From UBA7185 sp964606855 (lineage in GTDB: Bacteria; Bacillota; Peptococcia; Peptococcales; Peptococcaceae), in assembly GCA_964606855.1 (NCBI GenBank), contig CAZSHM010000011.1:1-34717 (forward strand): 34,717 nucleotides of DNA. The letters run 5' to 3'. A model generated the notes under the pieces. That model searched no databases, was not told the DNA's origin, and saw nothing but the letters and a program-made list of their open reading frames with translations. This document shows positions 6,972 to 16,764 of the stretch, in pieces. A program made the position numbers and the translations under genes. Within the stretch, counting starts at the first letter, position 1, and every line of letters begins with the position of its first letter.

Positions 6972-7940
6972 TCACTCCGCCGGCTCTGCGTCCGCGGAGC
7001 GCAGCCGCGCCACGACCGCGCCGATATCGCCGTCGATGCTGATCGCCTGTTCCCCCAGCACCTTGGGGCAGGCCGCCTCCCCGCTGTTGACACAGGCGTA
7101 GACCGCCAGAGGATTCTGCTCGGTGAACTGCCAGAAAGCGTGCTTGATGATGGACGGCGTGTTATAGCCGACCCCCAGCTCCAGATAGAGCACCCGCGCC
7201 TCCCAGTGCTTTCGCAGAAATTCCGCATAGCGCTCCTGCGCCCGATGCCAGCCCGCATCCTCCACAAAGGTGCGGTCGGCGCGCAGATTCATCCGCATGG
7301 GCGCGCCGCAGCGCGGGCAGCGCGGCACCAGCTCCGCGGGCACCTCCATGCGCGGCTGCATGCCCGCCGGAAGCGAGAGCGCGCCCTCCGCGCCGACGGA
7401 GAAGCCCTGCGCCTCGACCATCCGCCGCACCGTATCCTCGTTGTCGTAGGTCGCCGCATGACAGGGCACGCTGCACTGAAAGAGCCCGTAATCCCCCTGC
7501 GTGTAGAAGAGCCGCTCCTTGTCGAACCCCGCCTTCTGAAAACAGTGATCGACGTTCGTGGTGATGACAAAATAGTCTTTCCCCTCCACCAGCCGTAAAA
7601 GCGCCTCGTAGACCGGCTTGGGCGGGCGCATATAGCGATTCAGCCAGATCATCCGGCTCCAGAACGCCCAGCGCGTCTCCGGCGAAGGAAAGCGGAAAAA
7701 TCCGCCGGAATACATATCGCGGATGCCGTACTTCTGCGCGAAATCGGAGAAATACTGCGCAAAGCGCGGCCCGTCATAGACAAATCCCGCCGAGGCGGAC
7801 AGCCCCGCCCCCGCGCCGATCACGACGGCGGCGGCGCACGTCAGCGCATCCTGCAGGCGCGCAATCTCCTCCGCCTTGCCGTCCGCATCCGGGGCCGGGC
7901 AGGACGCATCGGGCGGCAGAATCCCCTCTCGCGAAAACAT
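6972..7940 (-). CDS. SIR2-family protein resembling class M (SirTM) ADP-ribosyltransferases
   Basis: A 322-residue sirtuin-fold protein. The NAD site is GAGAGLS (42-48), then TTNVDHCF with N129 and D131. The usual catalytic His of the HG motif is Gln here (T147-Q148-G149-D150), as described for SirTM enzymes, which ADP-ribosylate a lipoylated GcvH-like protein rather than deacetylate. Two cysteine pairs (CSVPC and CPRC) form the structural zinc site. The start is the ATG at 7940, eight bases after GGAGGG; an in-frame ATG at 7955 is also possible. It begins 37 bases after the lepA stop and is probably co-transcribed. The macrodomain protein, GcvH-L and lipoate ligase that accompany known SirTMs are absent here. 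Fold is secure; activity is inferred. Confidence 0.85.
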   Translation of the reverse strand: MFSREGILPPDASCPAPDADGKAEEIARLQDALTCAAAVVIGAGAGLSASAGFVYDGPRFAQYFSDFAQKYGIRDMYSGGFFRFPSPETRWAFWSRMIWLNRYMRPPKPVYEALLRLVEGKDYFVITTNVDHCFQKAGFDKERLFYTQGDYGLFQCSVPCHAATYDNEDTVRRMVEAQGFSVGAEGALSLPAGMQPRMEVPAELVPRCPRCGAPMRMNLRADRTFVEDAGWHRAQERYAEFLRKHWEARVLYLELGVGYNTPSIIKHAFWQFTEQNPLAVYACVNSGEAACPKVLGEQAISIDGDIGAVVARLRSADAEPAE

Positions 7941-7977
7941 CGTAGATCCCTCCATCCTTTCTCCGCGCCGCGCGCCG

Positions 7978-9813
<1,836 letters not shown>

Positions 9814-9881
9814 AACGCTCCGTCCTTTCCCGCCCGGCGGCGCTCCCGCCGGGCCTGCGCAGCCACCTTTTCCGTTTCCCT

Positions 9882-9910
9882 ATCATAGCATATTTCCCTT
9901 TCCGTTACAA
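9882..9910 (-). promoter_or_regulatory. Predicted sigma-A promoter for lepA
   Basis: Minus strand: TTGTAA, 17 bases, TATGAT, with TGC immediately before the -10. About 70 bases upstream of the start codon. Confidence 0.65.
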
Positions 9911-9986
9911 TCTTCGGCGTCTCCGAAAGTCGGGAAGATGCGCAAAAAAATTCCCCTCCCCGCAAACCGCCGCGCCGCCGCATGGG

Positions 9987-10016
9987 TTGCGCCGGCGCGC
10001 GAACCTATGCTATACT
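9987..10016 (+). promoter_or_regulatory. Predicted sigma-A promoter for the ruvCAB operon
   Basis: TTGCGC at 9987-9992, 18 bases, TATACT at 10011-10016 with an extended TGC. No LexA-type box was recognised next to it. Confidence 0.6.
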
Positions 10017-10078
10017 ATAGGCGGAACGGTTGTTTTTTGACCGAATTTGTGTGAGATGGCAGAAAGGAAGCGGCGGCC

Positions 10079-10576
10079 ATGGTCATCTTAGGCATCGATC
10101 CGGGCACGGCGACCACGGGCTTCGGCGTGATCCGCGCGGTGGGCAACTCCATCCGCCCCGTGGACTACGGCGTGATCAGCACCCCGGCGGGCGTGCCGAT
10201 GGAGGAGCGGCTGCTGATGATCCACGAGCAGATGACGCGGATCCTCGAGCAGTGGCACCCGGAGCAGGCCGCCATCGAGGAGCTGTACTTCAACCGCAAC
10301 GTGACCACCGGCATCACCGTGGGACAGGCGCGGGGCGTACTGCTCCTGGCCTGCGCGCAGAAGGGGCTCCGCGTCCACGAATACTCGCCCCTGGAAGTAA
10401 AACAGGCGCTGGTGGGCAACGGGCGCGCAGAGAAACAGCAAGTGCAGTTTATGGTGAAAACCTTCCTGGGTCTGCGGGAGATCCCCAAGCCGGACGATGC
10501 CGCCGACGGGCTGGCCATCGCCATCTGCCACGCGCATTTCTATCAGACAGAGCGCCGGAGGAGCGTCAAGCAATGA
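10079..10576 (+). CDS. ruvC: Holliday junction endonuclease RuvC
   Basis: A 165-residue RNase H-fold resolvase. The four acidic metal ligands are visible: D7 in LGIDPG, E67 in AAIEEL, and D140 and D143 in DDAADGLAIA. It cuts four-way junctions symmetrically as a dimer, guided by RuvAB. The start is the ATG at 10079 after AGAAAGGAAG. The stop overlaps the ruvA start in an ATGA arrangement, giving coupled translation. Confidence 0.96.
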   Translation: MVILGIDPGTATTGFGVIRAVGNSIRPVDYGVISTPAGVPMEERLLMIHEQMTRILEQWHPEQAAIEELYFNRNVTTGITVGQARGVLLLACAQKGLRVHEYSPLEVKQALVGNGRAEKQQVQFMVKTFLGLREIPKPDDAADGLAIAICHAHFYQTERRRSVKQ

Positions 10577-11181
10577 TCGGATACTTAAAGGGCACGGTGC
10601 TGCACAAGACCGCCTCCGGCGTCATCCTGCTGTGCGGCGATGTGGGCTACGAGGTGCAGGTGCCGCAGAACCGTCTGCCGCAGTACGGCCTGCGGCAGGA
10701 CTGTGAATTTTATATCTACTATCTCCAGCGCGAGGACAGCGTGCAGCTCTTCGGCCTGGAAAGCTGGGCGGAGCGCGACTTTTTCGCCGTGCTCCTGAAC
10801 GTCTCCGGCGTGGGACCGAAAAGCGCGCTGGCGCTCCTGGGGCAGGGCAGTCTGGACAGTCTCTTCCAGGCCATCGCCGGGGAGAATGTATCCTACCTGA
10901 CACAGGTGCCCGGCGTGGGCAAGAAGACGGCTCAGCGCTTGGTGCTGGAATTGAAAGACAAACTGCCGGATTCGGCGGCGGAGGCGTTTTCCGCCGCGGG
11001 CGGGAGCATGCCGGAGACGGCGGCCGCCGCACCGGGGCGCGAGGATATTGTGGAAGTCCTGCTCAATCTGGGCTATCACGAGAGCGAGGTGCGCCGCATC
11101 TATCCGGAACTGAAAAAAATGCAGGGGCAGGACGAGCAGTTCATCATCAAGAAAGCGCTGCAGCTTTTGGCGCGGATTTAG
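10573..11181 (+). CDS. ruvA: Holliday junction branch-migration protein RuvA
   Basis: A 202-residue protein with the RuvA layout: N-terminal OB fold (1-65, opening MIGYLKGTV), two helix-hairpin-helix motifs (NVSGVGPKSALALL and QVPGVGKKTAQRLV), a flexible Ala/Gly-rich linker (about 135-150) and the C-terminal RuvB-contacting three-helix domain (from DIVEVLLNLGY). Tetramers hold the junction and load RuvB. It overlaps ruvC by four bases and precedes ruvB by nine. Confidence 0.96.
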   Translation: MIGYLKGTVLHKTASGVILLCGDVGYEVQVPQNRLPQYGLRQDCEFYIYYLQREDSVQLFGLESWAERDFFAVLLNVSGVGPKSALALLGQGSLDSLFQAIAGENVSYLTQVPGVGKKTAQRLVLELKDKLPDSAAEAFSAAGGSMPETAAAAPGREDIVEVLLNLGYHESEVRRIYPELKKMQGQDEQFIIKKALQLLARI

Positions 11182-11190
11182 GAGGCGGCT

Positions 11191-12237
11191 ATGGAGAACG
11201 AGGAAGCGCGAATGGTCACGCCCAGCGTCATGCCGGAGGACTATGCCGAGGGCAACAAAGTGCGTCCCAAACGGCTGGCCGACTATATCGGACAGAGCAA
11301 GGTGAAAGAGAATCTGAAAATCTATGTGGAGGCGGCAAAAGCCCGGGGCGAGGCACTGGATCATGTGCTGCTCTACGGGCCGCCGGGGCTGGGCAAGACG
11401 ACGCTCGCCAACATCATCGCCAACGAGCTGAATGTGCAGATCAAAATCACTTCCGGCCCGGCGATCGAGCGCGCCGGGGATCTGGCGGCCATCCTCACCA
11501 ACCTAGAACCGCACGACGTGCTCTTCATCGATGAGATCCACCGCATCAACCGCACCGTGGAGGAAGTGCTCTACCCGGCCATCGAGGATTTCGCGCTCGA
11601 CATCCTGATCGGCAAGGGGCCGAGCGCCCGCTCTCTGCGCATCGATCTGCCCCCGTTCACGCTGATCGGAGCCACCACCAAGGCCGGGATGCTGACCGGC
11701 CCGCTGCGGGATCGTTTCGGCGTCATCGAGCGGCTGGAGTTTTACACTGTGGAGGAGCTGGAGCAGATCGTGACGCGCAGCGCGGAGATCCTGAACGTGC
11801 CGCTGGAGGAGGCCGGCGCCCTGGAGATCGCCCGCCGCTCGCGGGGCACGCCTCGGGTGGCCAACCGCCTGCTGCGCCGCGTGCGGGATTTCGCGCAGGT
11901 GAAGGGCGACGGGCTCATCACCGGAGAGATGGCGGACATGGCGCTGGATCAGCTGGAGATCGACGCCGCGGGGCTGGACAAGCTGGATCACCGCGTGCTG
12001 AACGCGATCATCCGCATCTTTCACGGCGGGCCGGTGGGCCTGGAGACGCTGGCCGCCGCCATCAACGAGGACAGCGGCACCATCGAGGACATGTGCGAAC
12101 CCTACCTCCTGCAGCAGGGGTTCCTCAGCCGCACGCCGCGCGGGCGGGTGTGCACGGAACTGGCCTACCGCCATCTCGGCCTTCCGATGGAGGATGCGGA
12201 GCCTGCACAGAATACCCTGTGGGGGGATGCGCAATGA
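11191..12237 (+). CDS. ruvB: Holliday junction branch-migration ATPase RuvB
   Basis: A 348-residue AAA+ motor. Walker A is GPPGLGKTT (63-71), Walker B is LFIDEIHR (D114, E115), sensor 1 lies in IGATTKAG, the arginine finger region in GPLRDRFG, and the winged-helix DNA-binding end carries RTPRGRVCTELAYRHLG. Hexamers pump DNA through the RuvA-bound junction. The ATG follows GGAGGCGGCT. Its stop overlaps the start of the DUF2905 gene. Confidence 0.97.
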   Translation: MENEEARMVTPSVMPEDYAEGNKVRPKRLADYIGQSKVKENLKIYVEAAKARGEALDHVLLYGPPGLGKTTLANIIANELNVQIKITSGPAIERAGDLAAILTNLEPHDVLFIDEIHRINRTVEEVLYPAIEDFALDILIGKGPSARSLRIDLPPFTLIGATTKAGMLTGPLRDRFGVIERLEFYTVEELEQIVTRSAEILNVPLEEAGALEIARRSRGTPRVANRLLRRVRDFAQVKGDGLITGEMADMALDQLEIDAAGLDKLDHRVLNAIIRIFHGGPVGLETLAAAINEDSGTIEDMCEPYLLQQGFLSRTPRGRVCTELAYRHLGLPMEDAEPAQNTLWGDAQ

Positions 12238-12452
12238 ACGGATTCAGTCTGGGCAAACTCCTGATCGCGCTGGGCGCGGGCGCGATTCTGCTGGGACTGG
12301 TGCTCCTGCTCTTGGAGCGCTTTGTGCACCTGGGGGCGCTGCCCGGGGATATCTCTTTTCGCGGCGAGCACTTCAGCTTTTACTTTCCCATCGTCAGCTG
12401 TATCGTGGTGAGCATTCTCCTCACGGTCCTGCTGAACCTGTTCCGGCACTGA
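12234..12452 (+). CDS. DUF2905-type small membrane protein
   Basis: A 72-residue protein with two membrane segments (about 7-28 and 48-68) linked by a polar loop with LGALPGDISFRGEHFSFYFPI, the hallmark of the DUF2905 family. Function is not known. It starts in an ATGA overlap with the end of ruvB, so it is the last gene of the ruv operon, a position often seen for this family in Bacillota. A terminator follows 54 bases later. Confidence 0.85.
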   Translation: MNGFSLGKLLIALGAGAILLGLVLLLLERFVHLGALPGDISFRGEHFSFYFPIVSCIVVSILLTVLLNLFRH

Positions 12453-12506
12453 GTCCGGCGCCGGCGGCTCCCGGAGCCATACACGAGAGAGAAAAGACAG
12501 CAGGGA

Positions 12507-12536
12507 GGCTTCGGAGACAGATCCGGGGCCTTTTTT
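12507..12536 (+). terminator. Rho-independent terminator of the ruv operon
   Basis: A 9-bp stem (GGCTTCGGA at 12507-12515 with TCCGGGGCC, two G-T pairs), 6-base loop, then six T. Confidence 0.85.
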
Positions 12537-12547
12537 GCCGTCAACAG

Positions 12548-12602
12548 CCGTGCGGTCCGCGGGTGCGCTTTTGACCGGCCGCAGACGGCAGACGCCGCAC
12601 GG
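12548..12602 (+). promoter_or_regulatory. Inverted repeat in the cydD leader
   Basis: CCGTGCGG at 12548-12555 and CCGCACGG at 12595-12602 are perfect complements 39 bases apart, just before the cydD ribosome-binding site. Possible leader structure; a convincing cydD promoter was not found. Confidence 0.35.
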
Positions 12603-12642
12603 GCATTTTGAAACAGTCCGACTGCGAGAGGAGGGAACGGCG

Positions 12643-14340
12643 ATGGTTGACAAGCAGCTCTGGCGGCAGAGCGCGGGGAAGCGGCACCTGCTGGTGCTCA
12701 GCTGTCTCTTCGGCATTCTGCGCGGAATCGTGATCCTCCTGCAGGCCTATGTCCTTGCGGGGATTCTTGCCGCCGTATTTCTGCAGGGCGCGGACCTCGC
12801 CGCTGTCGGCGCGCAGCTGCTTTGGCTCCTCGTTCTGGTGACGCTGCGCTTTCTCCTGCAGTCGGCGGAAAATTACTTTTCCCTGCGCCTGGGCGGTGCG
12901 GTAAAACTCTCCCTGCGCCAAGCCGTCCTGGAAAAGATCGACGCCCTGGGGCCCGTCGCGCTGCGGCAGACGCCGACAGGGGAACTGCTGCAGCTGACGG
13001 ACGAGACGACCGGCGCGCTGGAGAGCTATTTCAGCCAGTACCTGCCGCAGCTGGTGGAAGCGGCGGTGCTCCCCGTCCTCTTTCTCTGCTTTATCCTGCC
13101 GCGCGACCCCGTCTCCGGCCTGATTCTGCTCTGTACCGCGCCCCTAATACCTTTTTTTATGATGCTGATCGGCAAGTGGACGAACAAGGTGAACGCCCGG
13201 CAGTGGCGTGTCATCAACCGCCTGAGCGGCTATCTCCACGATGTGATGGCGGGCCTCGGGACCCTGAAACTCCTGGGCCGCAGCGAGGAACAGGAGGAAA
13301 AGATCCGCACCGTCGGAGATTCCTACGCCAAGGCCACCCTGGCCGTACTGCGCTGGGCGTTTCTCTCCTCCCTTGTGCTGGAGCTCTTCAGCACGATCAG
13401 CATCGCGCTGGTGGCGGTGGGGCTGGGGCTGCGGCTGGTGGACGGCAGCCTGGATTTCGCCACAGCCTTCTTCATTCTCCTGGCCGCGCCGGAATTCTAC
13501 CAGCCGCTGCGCGCCCTGGGCGCGCAGTTCCACACCAGCCTCAACACACGCGAGGCGGCGGCGGCCGTCTTTTCCTTCCTGGAACGCCCCGTGCCCGCGG
13601 AGACGCATGTGCGGGTGCGGCCGGATCAGGCAGCTATGGTGGAGTTCCGGCATGTCACCGCCGTCTATCCGGACGGAACGACCGCGCTCCGCGACGTTTC
13701 CTTCTCTGTGCGGCCGGGTGAGATCGTAGCCCTGGTGGGCAAAAGCGGCAGCGGCAAGACGACGGTACTGCAGCTGGCCCAGGGCTTTCTCGCCCCGGAG
13801 TCGGGCGAAGTGTCGCTGCGCTGCCGCCCCGCCGCCATCCAGCAGAAACCCTACATCTTCGCCGGCAGCATCCTCGAGAATCTGCGCTTCGGCAACGAGG
13901 CGCTCTCCGAGATGCAGATCGAGGAGATTTGCAGGGAAACCGGACTGGCGGAACTTCTGGCGCGTTTGCCGGACGGACTCGCGACGCGGGTGGGCCAGGG
14001 CGGCGAGGGTCTCTCCGGCGGGCAGCGCCAGATGATCGCGATCGTGCGGGCCCTCTGCCAGGAGCGGGAACTTGTGCTCCTGGACGAGGCCAGCGCCAAC
14101 CTGGATCCGGAAACCGAGCGGCAGCTCAACCAGAGTCTGCGGCGCCTGCTCCGGGGGCGCACGGTTCTTTTGGCCGCGCATAGGCTGCCCACCATCCGCA
14201 TGGCCGACCGCATCCTCGTGCTGGAGGACGGCGCGGTGGCGGAGTCGGGCACGGAGGCGGAACTGCGCCGCGCCGGCGGCGCCTACGCGCGGCTGATCGC
14301 CGCGGAGTCGGAAGACGAATCGAGCGCGGCTTTGCAGTGA
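12643..14340 (+). CDS. cydD: ABC transporter CydD (thiol export / cytochrome bd assembly)
   Basis: A 565-residue fused ABC half-transporter: six membrane segments (about 15-300) and a nucleotide-binding domain with Walker A GKSGSGKTT, Q-loop in IQQKPYIF, signature LSGGQRQ, Walker B LVLLDEAS and H-loop in LLAAHRLP. The LRGIVILLQAYVLAGIL opening and tandem position with a second half-transporter fit CydD of the CydDC pair, which in E. coli exports cysteine and glutathione and is needed for cytochrome bd. The ATG follows GAGAGGAGGG. It lies after the ruv terminator, so it should be a separate unit. A different peptide or thiol exporter cannot be excluded, since cydAB is absent. Confidence 0.85.
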   Translation: MVDKQLWRQSAGKRHLLVLSCLFGILRGIVILLQAYVLAGILAAVFLQGADLAAVGAQLLWLLVLVTLRFLLQSAENYFSLRLGGAVKLSLRQAVLEKIDALGPVALRQTPTGELLQLTDETTGALESYFSQYLPQLVEAAVLPVLFLCFILPRDPVSGLILLCTAPLIPFFMMLIGKWTNKVNARQWRVINRLSGYLHDVMAGLGTLKLLGRSEEQEEKIRTVGDSYAKATLAVLRWAFLSSLVLELFSTISIALVAVGLGLRLVDGSLDFATAFFILLAAPEFYQPLRALGAQFHTSLNTREAAAAVFSFLERPVPAETHVRVRPDQAAMVEFRHVTAVYPDGTTALRDVSFSVRPGEIVALVGKSGSGKTTVLQLAQGFLAPESGEVSLRCRPAAIQQKPYIFAGSILENLRFGNEALSEMQIEEICRETGLAELLARLPDGLATRVGQGGEGLSGGQRQMIAIVRALCQERELVLLDEASANLDPETERQLNQSLRRLLRGRTVLLAAHRLPTIRMADRILVLEDGAVAESGTEAELRRAGGAYARLIAAESEDESSAALQ

Positions 14341-14593
14341 CAGCGCGGACGGATCCCCCGCTCGGCAGGGCGGTTTCGCGCACTCGCCCGCATTCCGACT
14401 CGGGACGGACAGACGCGCGAGCGCTCCAAGGCGAGATGGACGCCAGTCCATCGCAGCCGGAGCGCGAGGACGCGGGTGTCCGCCACGCGGGGGAACAAAG
14501 CGGCGCGCGATGCCGCCCGGGCGGACGATGCCCTGCGGCGCGGACGAGTACAAGGCGCGGACAGCGCGGACGGCAGAGAACGGAGGCGGAAAC
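14341..14593 (+). other. Structured GC-rich spacer between cydD and cydC
   Basis: 253 bases without a convincing gene, unusually long for a cydD-cydC junction. It contains a two-level hairpin at 14421-14465: outer arms GCGCTCC/GGAGCGC and inner arms GATGGAC/GTCCATC with a GCCA loop, both perfect. A further imperfect CGCGGG-type hairpin follows at about 14470-14490. No terminator T-tract is present, so read-through into cydC is likely. Confidence 0.55.
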
Positions 14594-16423
14594 ATGCATC
14601 AGAACGCGGACAATCCCAATTTGCACAGCCCCGGCACGGGACGCGCCGGAGATTCCCGCACGTCTCCCGAGAGCGGACAGACAAAAGCACGGCGCGGCGA
14701 TCTGGTGAAGAAACTCCTCTCGCTCCTGAGACCGGTGCGCTGGCTCATCGCGGCGGCAGTGCTCCTGGCCGCGGCCACCGTCCTCTCCAACGTGGGGCTG
14801 CTCGCAACTTCTGCGGTGCTGATCTCCCTGGCGGCACTGCAGCCCCCGATACTGGACTTGATGGTTTACATCGTAGGTGTGCGCTTTTTCGGAATCTCGC
14901 GCGCCCTTTTGCGCTACAGTGAGCGCTATCTCTCCCACAAAATCACATTCCGGATTCTGACGGATCTGCGGGCACGGGTCTACCACCGCATCGAACCGGC
15001 CTACCCTGCCGGACTGACCGATTACAGCCGCGGACAACTCTTCGACCGACTGCTCCACGATATCGAGGTGCTAAAGTATTTCTATCTGCGCGCGGTTCTC
15101 TCCCCGCTTGCGGCGCTGGTCGTGCTGGGTGTCTGCAGTCTGGTGCTCGCGCAGTTCAGCGCGGGCGCGGCGATCCTTTTAGCCGCTCTCTTCCTCTTCT
15201 TCGGCGTGGGCGTCCCCCTTCTGATGGGACGCTTCACGCGGCGGCCCGCAGCGCATCTGGCCGAGGCGCGAGAGCACTGGCAGACCCTTCTGGGAGATTT
15301 TCTGGGCGGTTTGAGCGAACTCAAGAGTGCGGGCCAGTCTGTGGCCTACCGCGCGCTCCTGACCGAGCATCTGACCGGGATGGAAACCCTGGAGCGCCGC
15401 ATTTCCATGCTCGGCAGCGTGACGGAGAACCTTGTCACCTACGGCAGCAACCTCTCTCTGGTGCTGGCGCTGCTCGTGGTGGTGCCGGCTGTACAGCAGG
15501 GAAGCATGTCAGGCGTCTACTGCGCCATGGTGCTTCTCCTCTCCTGGGCCAGCTTCGAGGCTATCCAGCCCTTCCCCCGTGCCTTGATTCAGCTGCAGCA
15601 GTCCCTCGAGGCGGCGGCACATCTCGACGCGCTTCCGCAGATTGCACCAGGCACGGAGACGCCGCAGCGGCCCGAACGGACAGATCTCAGCGTCTCCCAT
15701 GTGGCCTTCTCCTACGAGGCGGAACACCCTGTCTACAGCGACCTCTCGCTCTACTGCCCGGAGGGCAGCCACATTGCGCTTGTGGGCCAGAGCGGCAGCG
15801 GCAAGAGCACACTCGCATGGCTGCTGGTGCGTTTCTGGGAGCCGGATGCGGGAGAAATCCGTCTGGGCGGCATCCCGCTCTCCGCCTATCCTCCCCGGCA
15901 GCTGCGGGAGTACATCGGCGTCGTGGAGCAGGACACGTTCCTCTTCACGGCTACCGTGCGGGAAAATCTGCACCTTGCCGCACCGGAGGCGGACGAGGCG
16001 ACACTGCGCAAAGCCCTCGATTTTGCGGCCCTCCTGGATGTGACCGATGCGCTCCCCGACGGACTGGACACCTACCTTGGCGACGGCGGGTATCGCCTCT
16101 CCGGCGGGCAGCGGCAGCGCCTGTCGCTGGCACGGGCCTGGCTCCGCGACTGCCCGGTGGTGGTGCTGGATGAACTTTTCCAGGGCATCGACCCCGCCAC
16201 AGCCAGCGTGCTCCGCGCGCATCTGGAGGAGTGGAGCCGCGGCCGCACGGTGATCCACATCACGCACAGCCTGTCTCATCTGCAGCGGATGGATCGGATC
16301 TACGTCCTGCAGAACGGCACGGTCGCGGAAGCGGGCACAATGCACGAACTCCTGGAGCGGCGCGGCCTGTTCTATCAGATGTGGCGGCTGGAACGGGAAG
16401 AGATCGGCAGCGGCGCGGCCTGA
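14594..16423 (+). CDS. cydC: ABC transporter CydC (thiol export / cytochrome bd assembly)
   Basis: A 609-residue ABC half-transporter. After a polar, low-complexity N-terminal tail of about 35 residues come six membrane segments (about 50-330) and a nucleotide-binding domain: Walker A GQSGSGKST, Q-loop VVEQDTFLF, signature LSGGQRQR, Walker B VVVLDELF, H-loop IHITHSLSH. It would pair with CydD into a heterodimer in the membrane. The start is the ATG seven bases after GGAGG; a second possible start lies further in, which would remove the tail. Walker B continues ELFQGID instead of the common EPTSALD; the catalytic Glu is kept. Confidence 0.85.
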   Translation: MHQNADNPNLHSPGTGRAGDSRTSPESGQTKARRGDLVKKLLSLLRPVRWLIAAAVLLAAATVLSNVGLLATSAVLISLAALQPPILDLMVYIVGVRFFGISRALLRYSERYLSHKITFRILTDLRARVYHRIEPAYPAGLTDYSRGQLFDRLLHDIEVLKYFYLRAVLSPLAALVVLGVCSLVLAQFSAGAAILLAALFLFFGVGVPLLMGRFTRRPAAHLAEAREHWQTLLGDFLGGLSELKSAGQSVAYRALLTEHLTGMETLERRISMLGSVTENLVTYGSNLSLVLALLVVVPAVQQGSMSGVYCAMVLLLSWASFEAIQPFPRALIQLQQSLEAAAHLDALPQIAPGTETPQRPERTDLSVSHVAFSYEAEHPVYSDLSLYCPEGSHIALVGQSGSGKSTLAWLLVRFWEPDAGEIRLGGIPLSAYPPRQLREYIGVVEQDTFLFTATVRENLHLAAPEADEATLRKALDFAALLDVTDALPDGLDTYLGDGGYRLSGGQRQRLSLARAWLRDCPVVVLDELFQGIDPATASVLRAHLEEWSRGRTVIHITHSLSHLQRMDRIYVLQNGTVAEAGTMHELLERRGLFYQMWRLEREEIGSGAA

Positions 16424-16484
16424 CGGGACCGCGCCGAAATCCTCTTCCGGTCCGTATCCGCGATGCAGCCGAAGCGCCGTTTTT

Positions 16485-16512
16485 CCGCCGTCGAAAGCGC
16501 GGCGGTTTTTTT
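16485..16512 (+). terminator. Rho-independent terminator after cydC
   Basis: CCGCCG/CGGCGG stem of 6 bp with a 9-base loop, followed by seven T (16506-16512). Confidence 0.75.
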
Positions 16513-16564
16513 GTGCTGTAACCCGAAAAACATCGTATTTTTTCCTGTTTTTTCGTCAAAGACC

Positions 16565-16594
16565 TTGTCAGTGCGCGGCGCGAGGTGCTACAAT
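16565..16594 (+). promoter_or_regulatory. Predicted sigma-A promoter for the PucR regulator gene
   Basis: TTGTCA, 18 bases, TACAAT with extended TGC. The 14 bases GAGGTGCTACAATG are identical to the metY promoter on the other strand at 34658-34671. Confidence 0.7.
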
Positions 16595-16764
16595 GAATTT
16601 GTGCAGTTAAAACAACGCGATCCGGATCATCCGGCATCGCACAGCTGGACAGGCTCCGCGCCGGAAAACCTCCGCGCGTGAATCTCTGCCGGGCGCGCAG
16701 CCGCGCGGGCAGAGCCGGAGCTGTCCCGGCACTGCGAAAAAAACCAGCGGAGGAGGAGAATCGC

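Larger units (their letters stand above)
16424..16764. other. Gap between cydC and the PucR regulator gene
   Basis: No gene seen in 341 bases. It contains the cydC terminator (16485-16512), an AT-rich stretch, the regulator's promoter (16565-16594) and a leader of about 165 bases. Confidence 0.6.
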
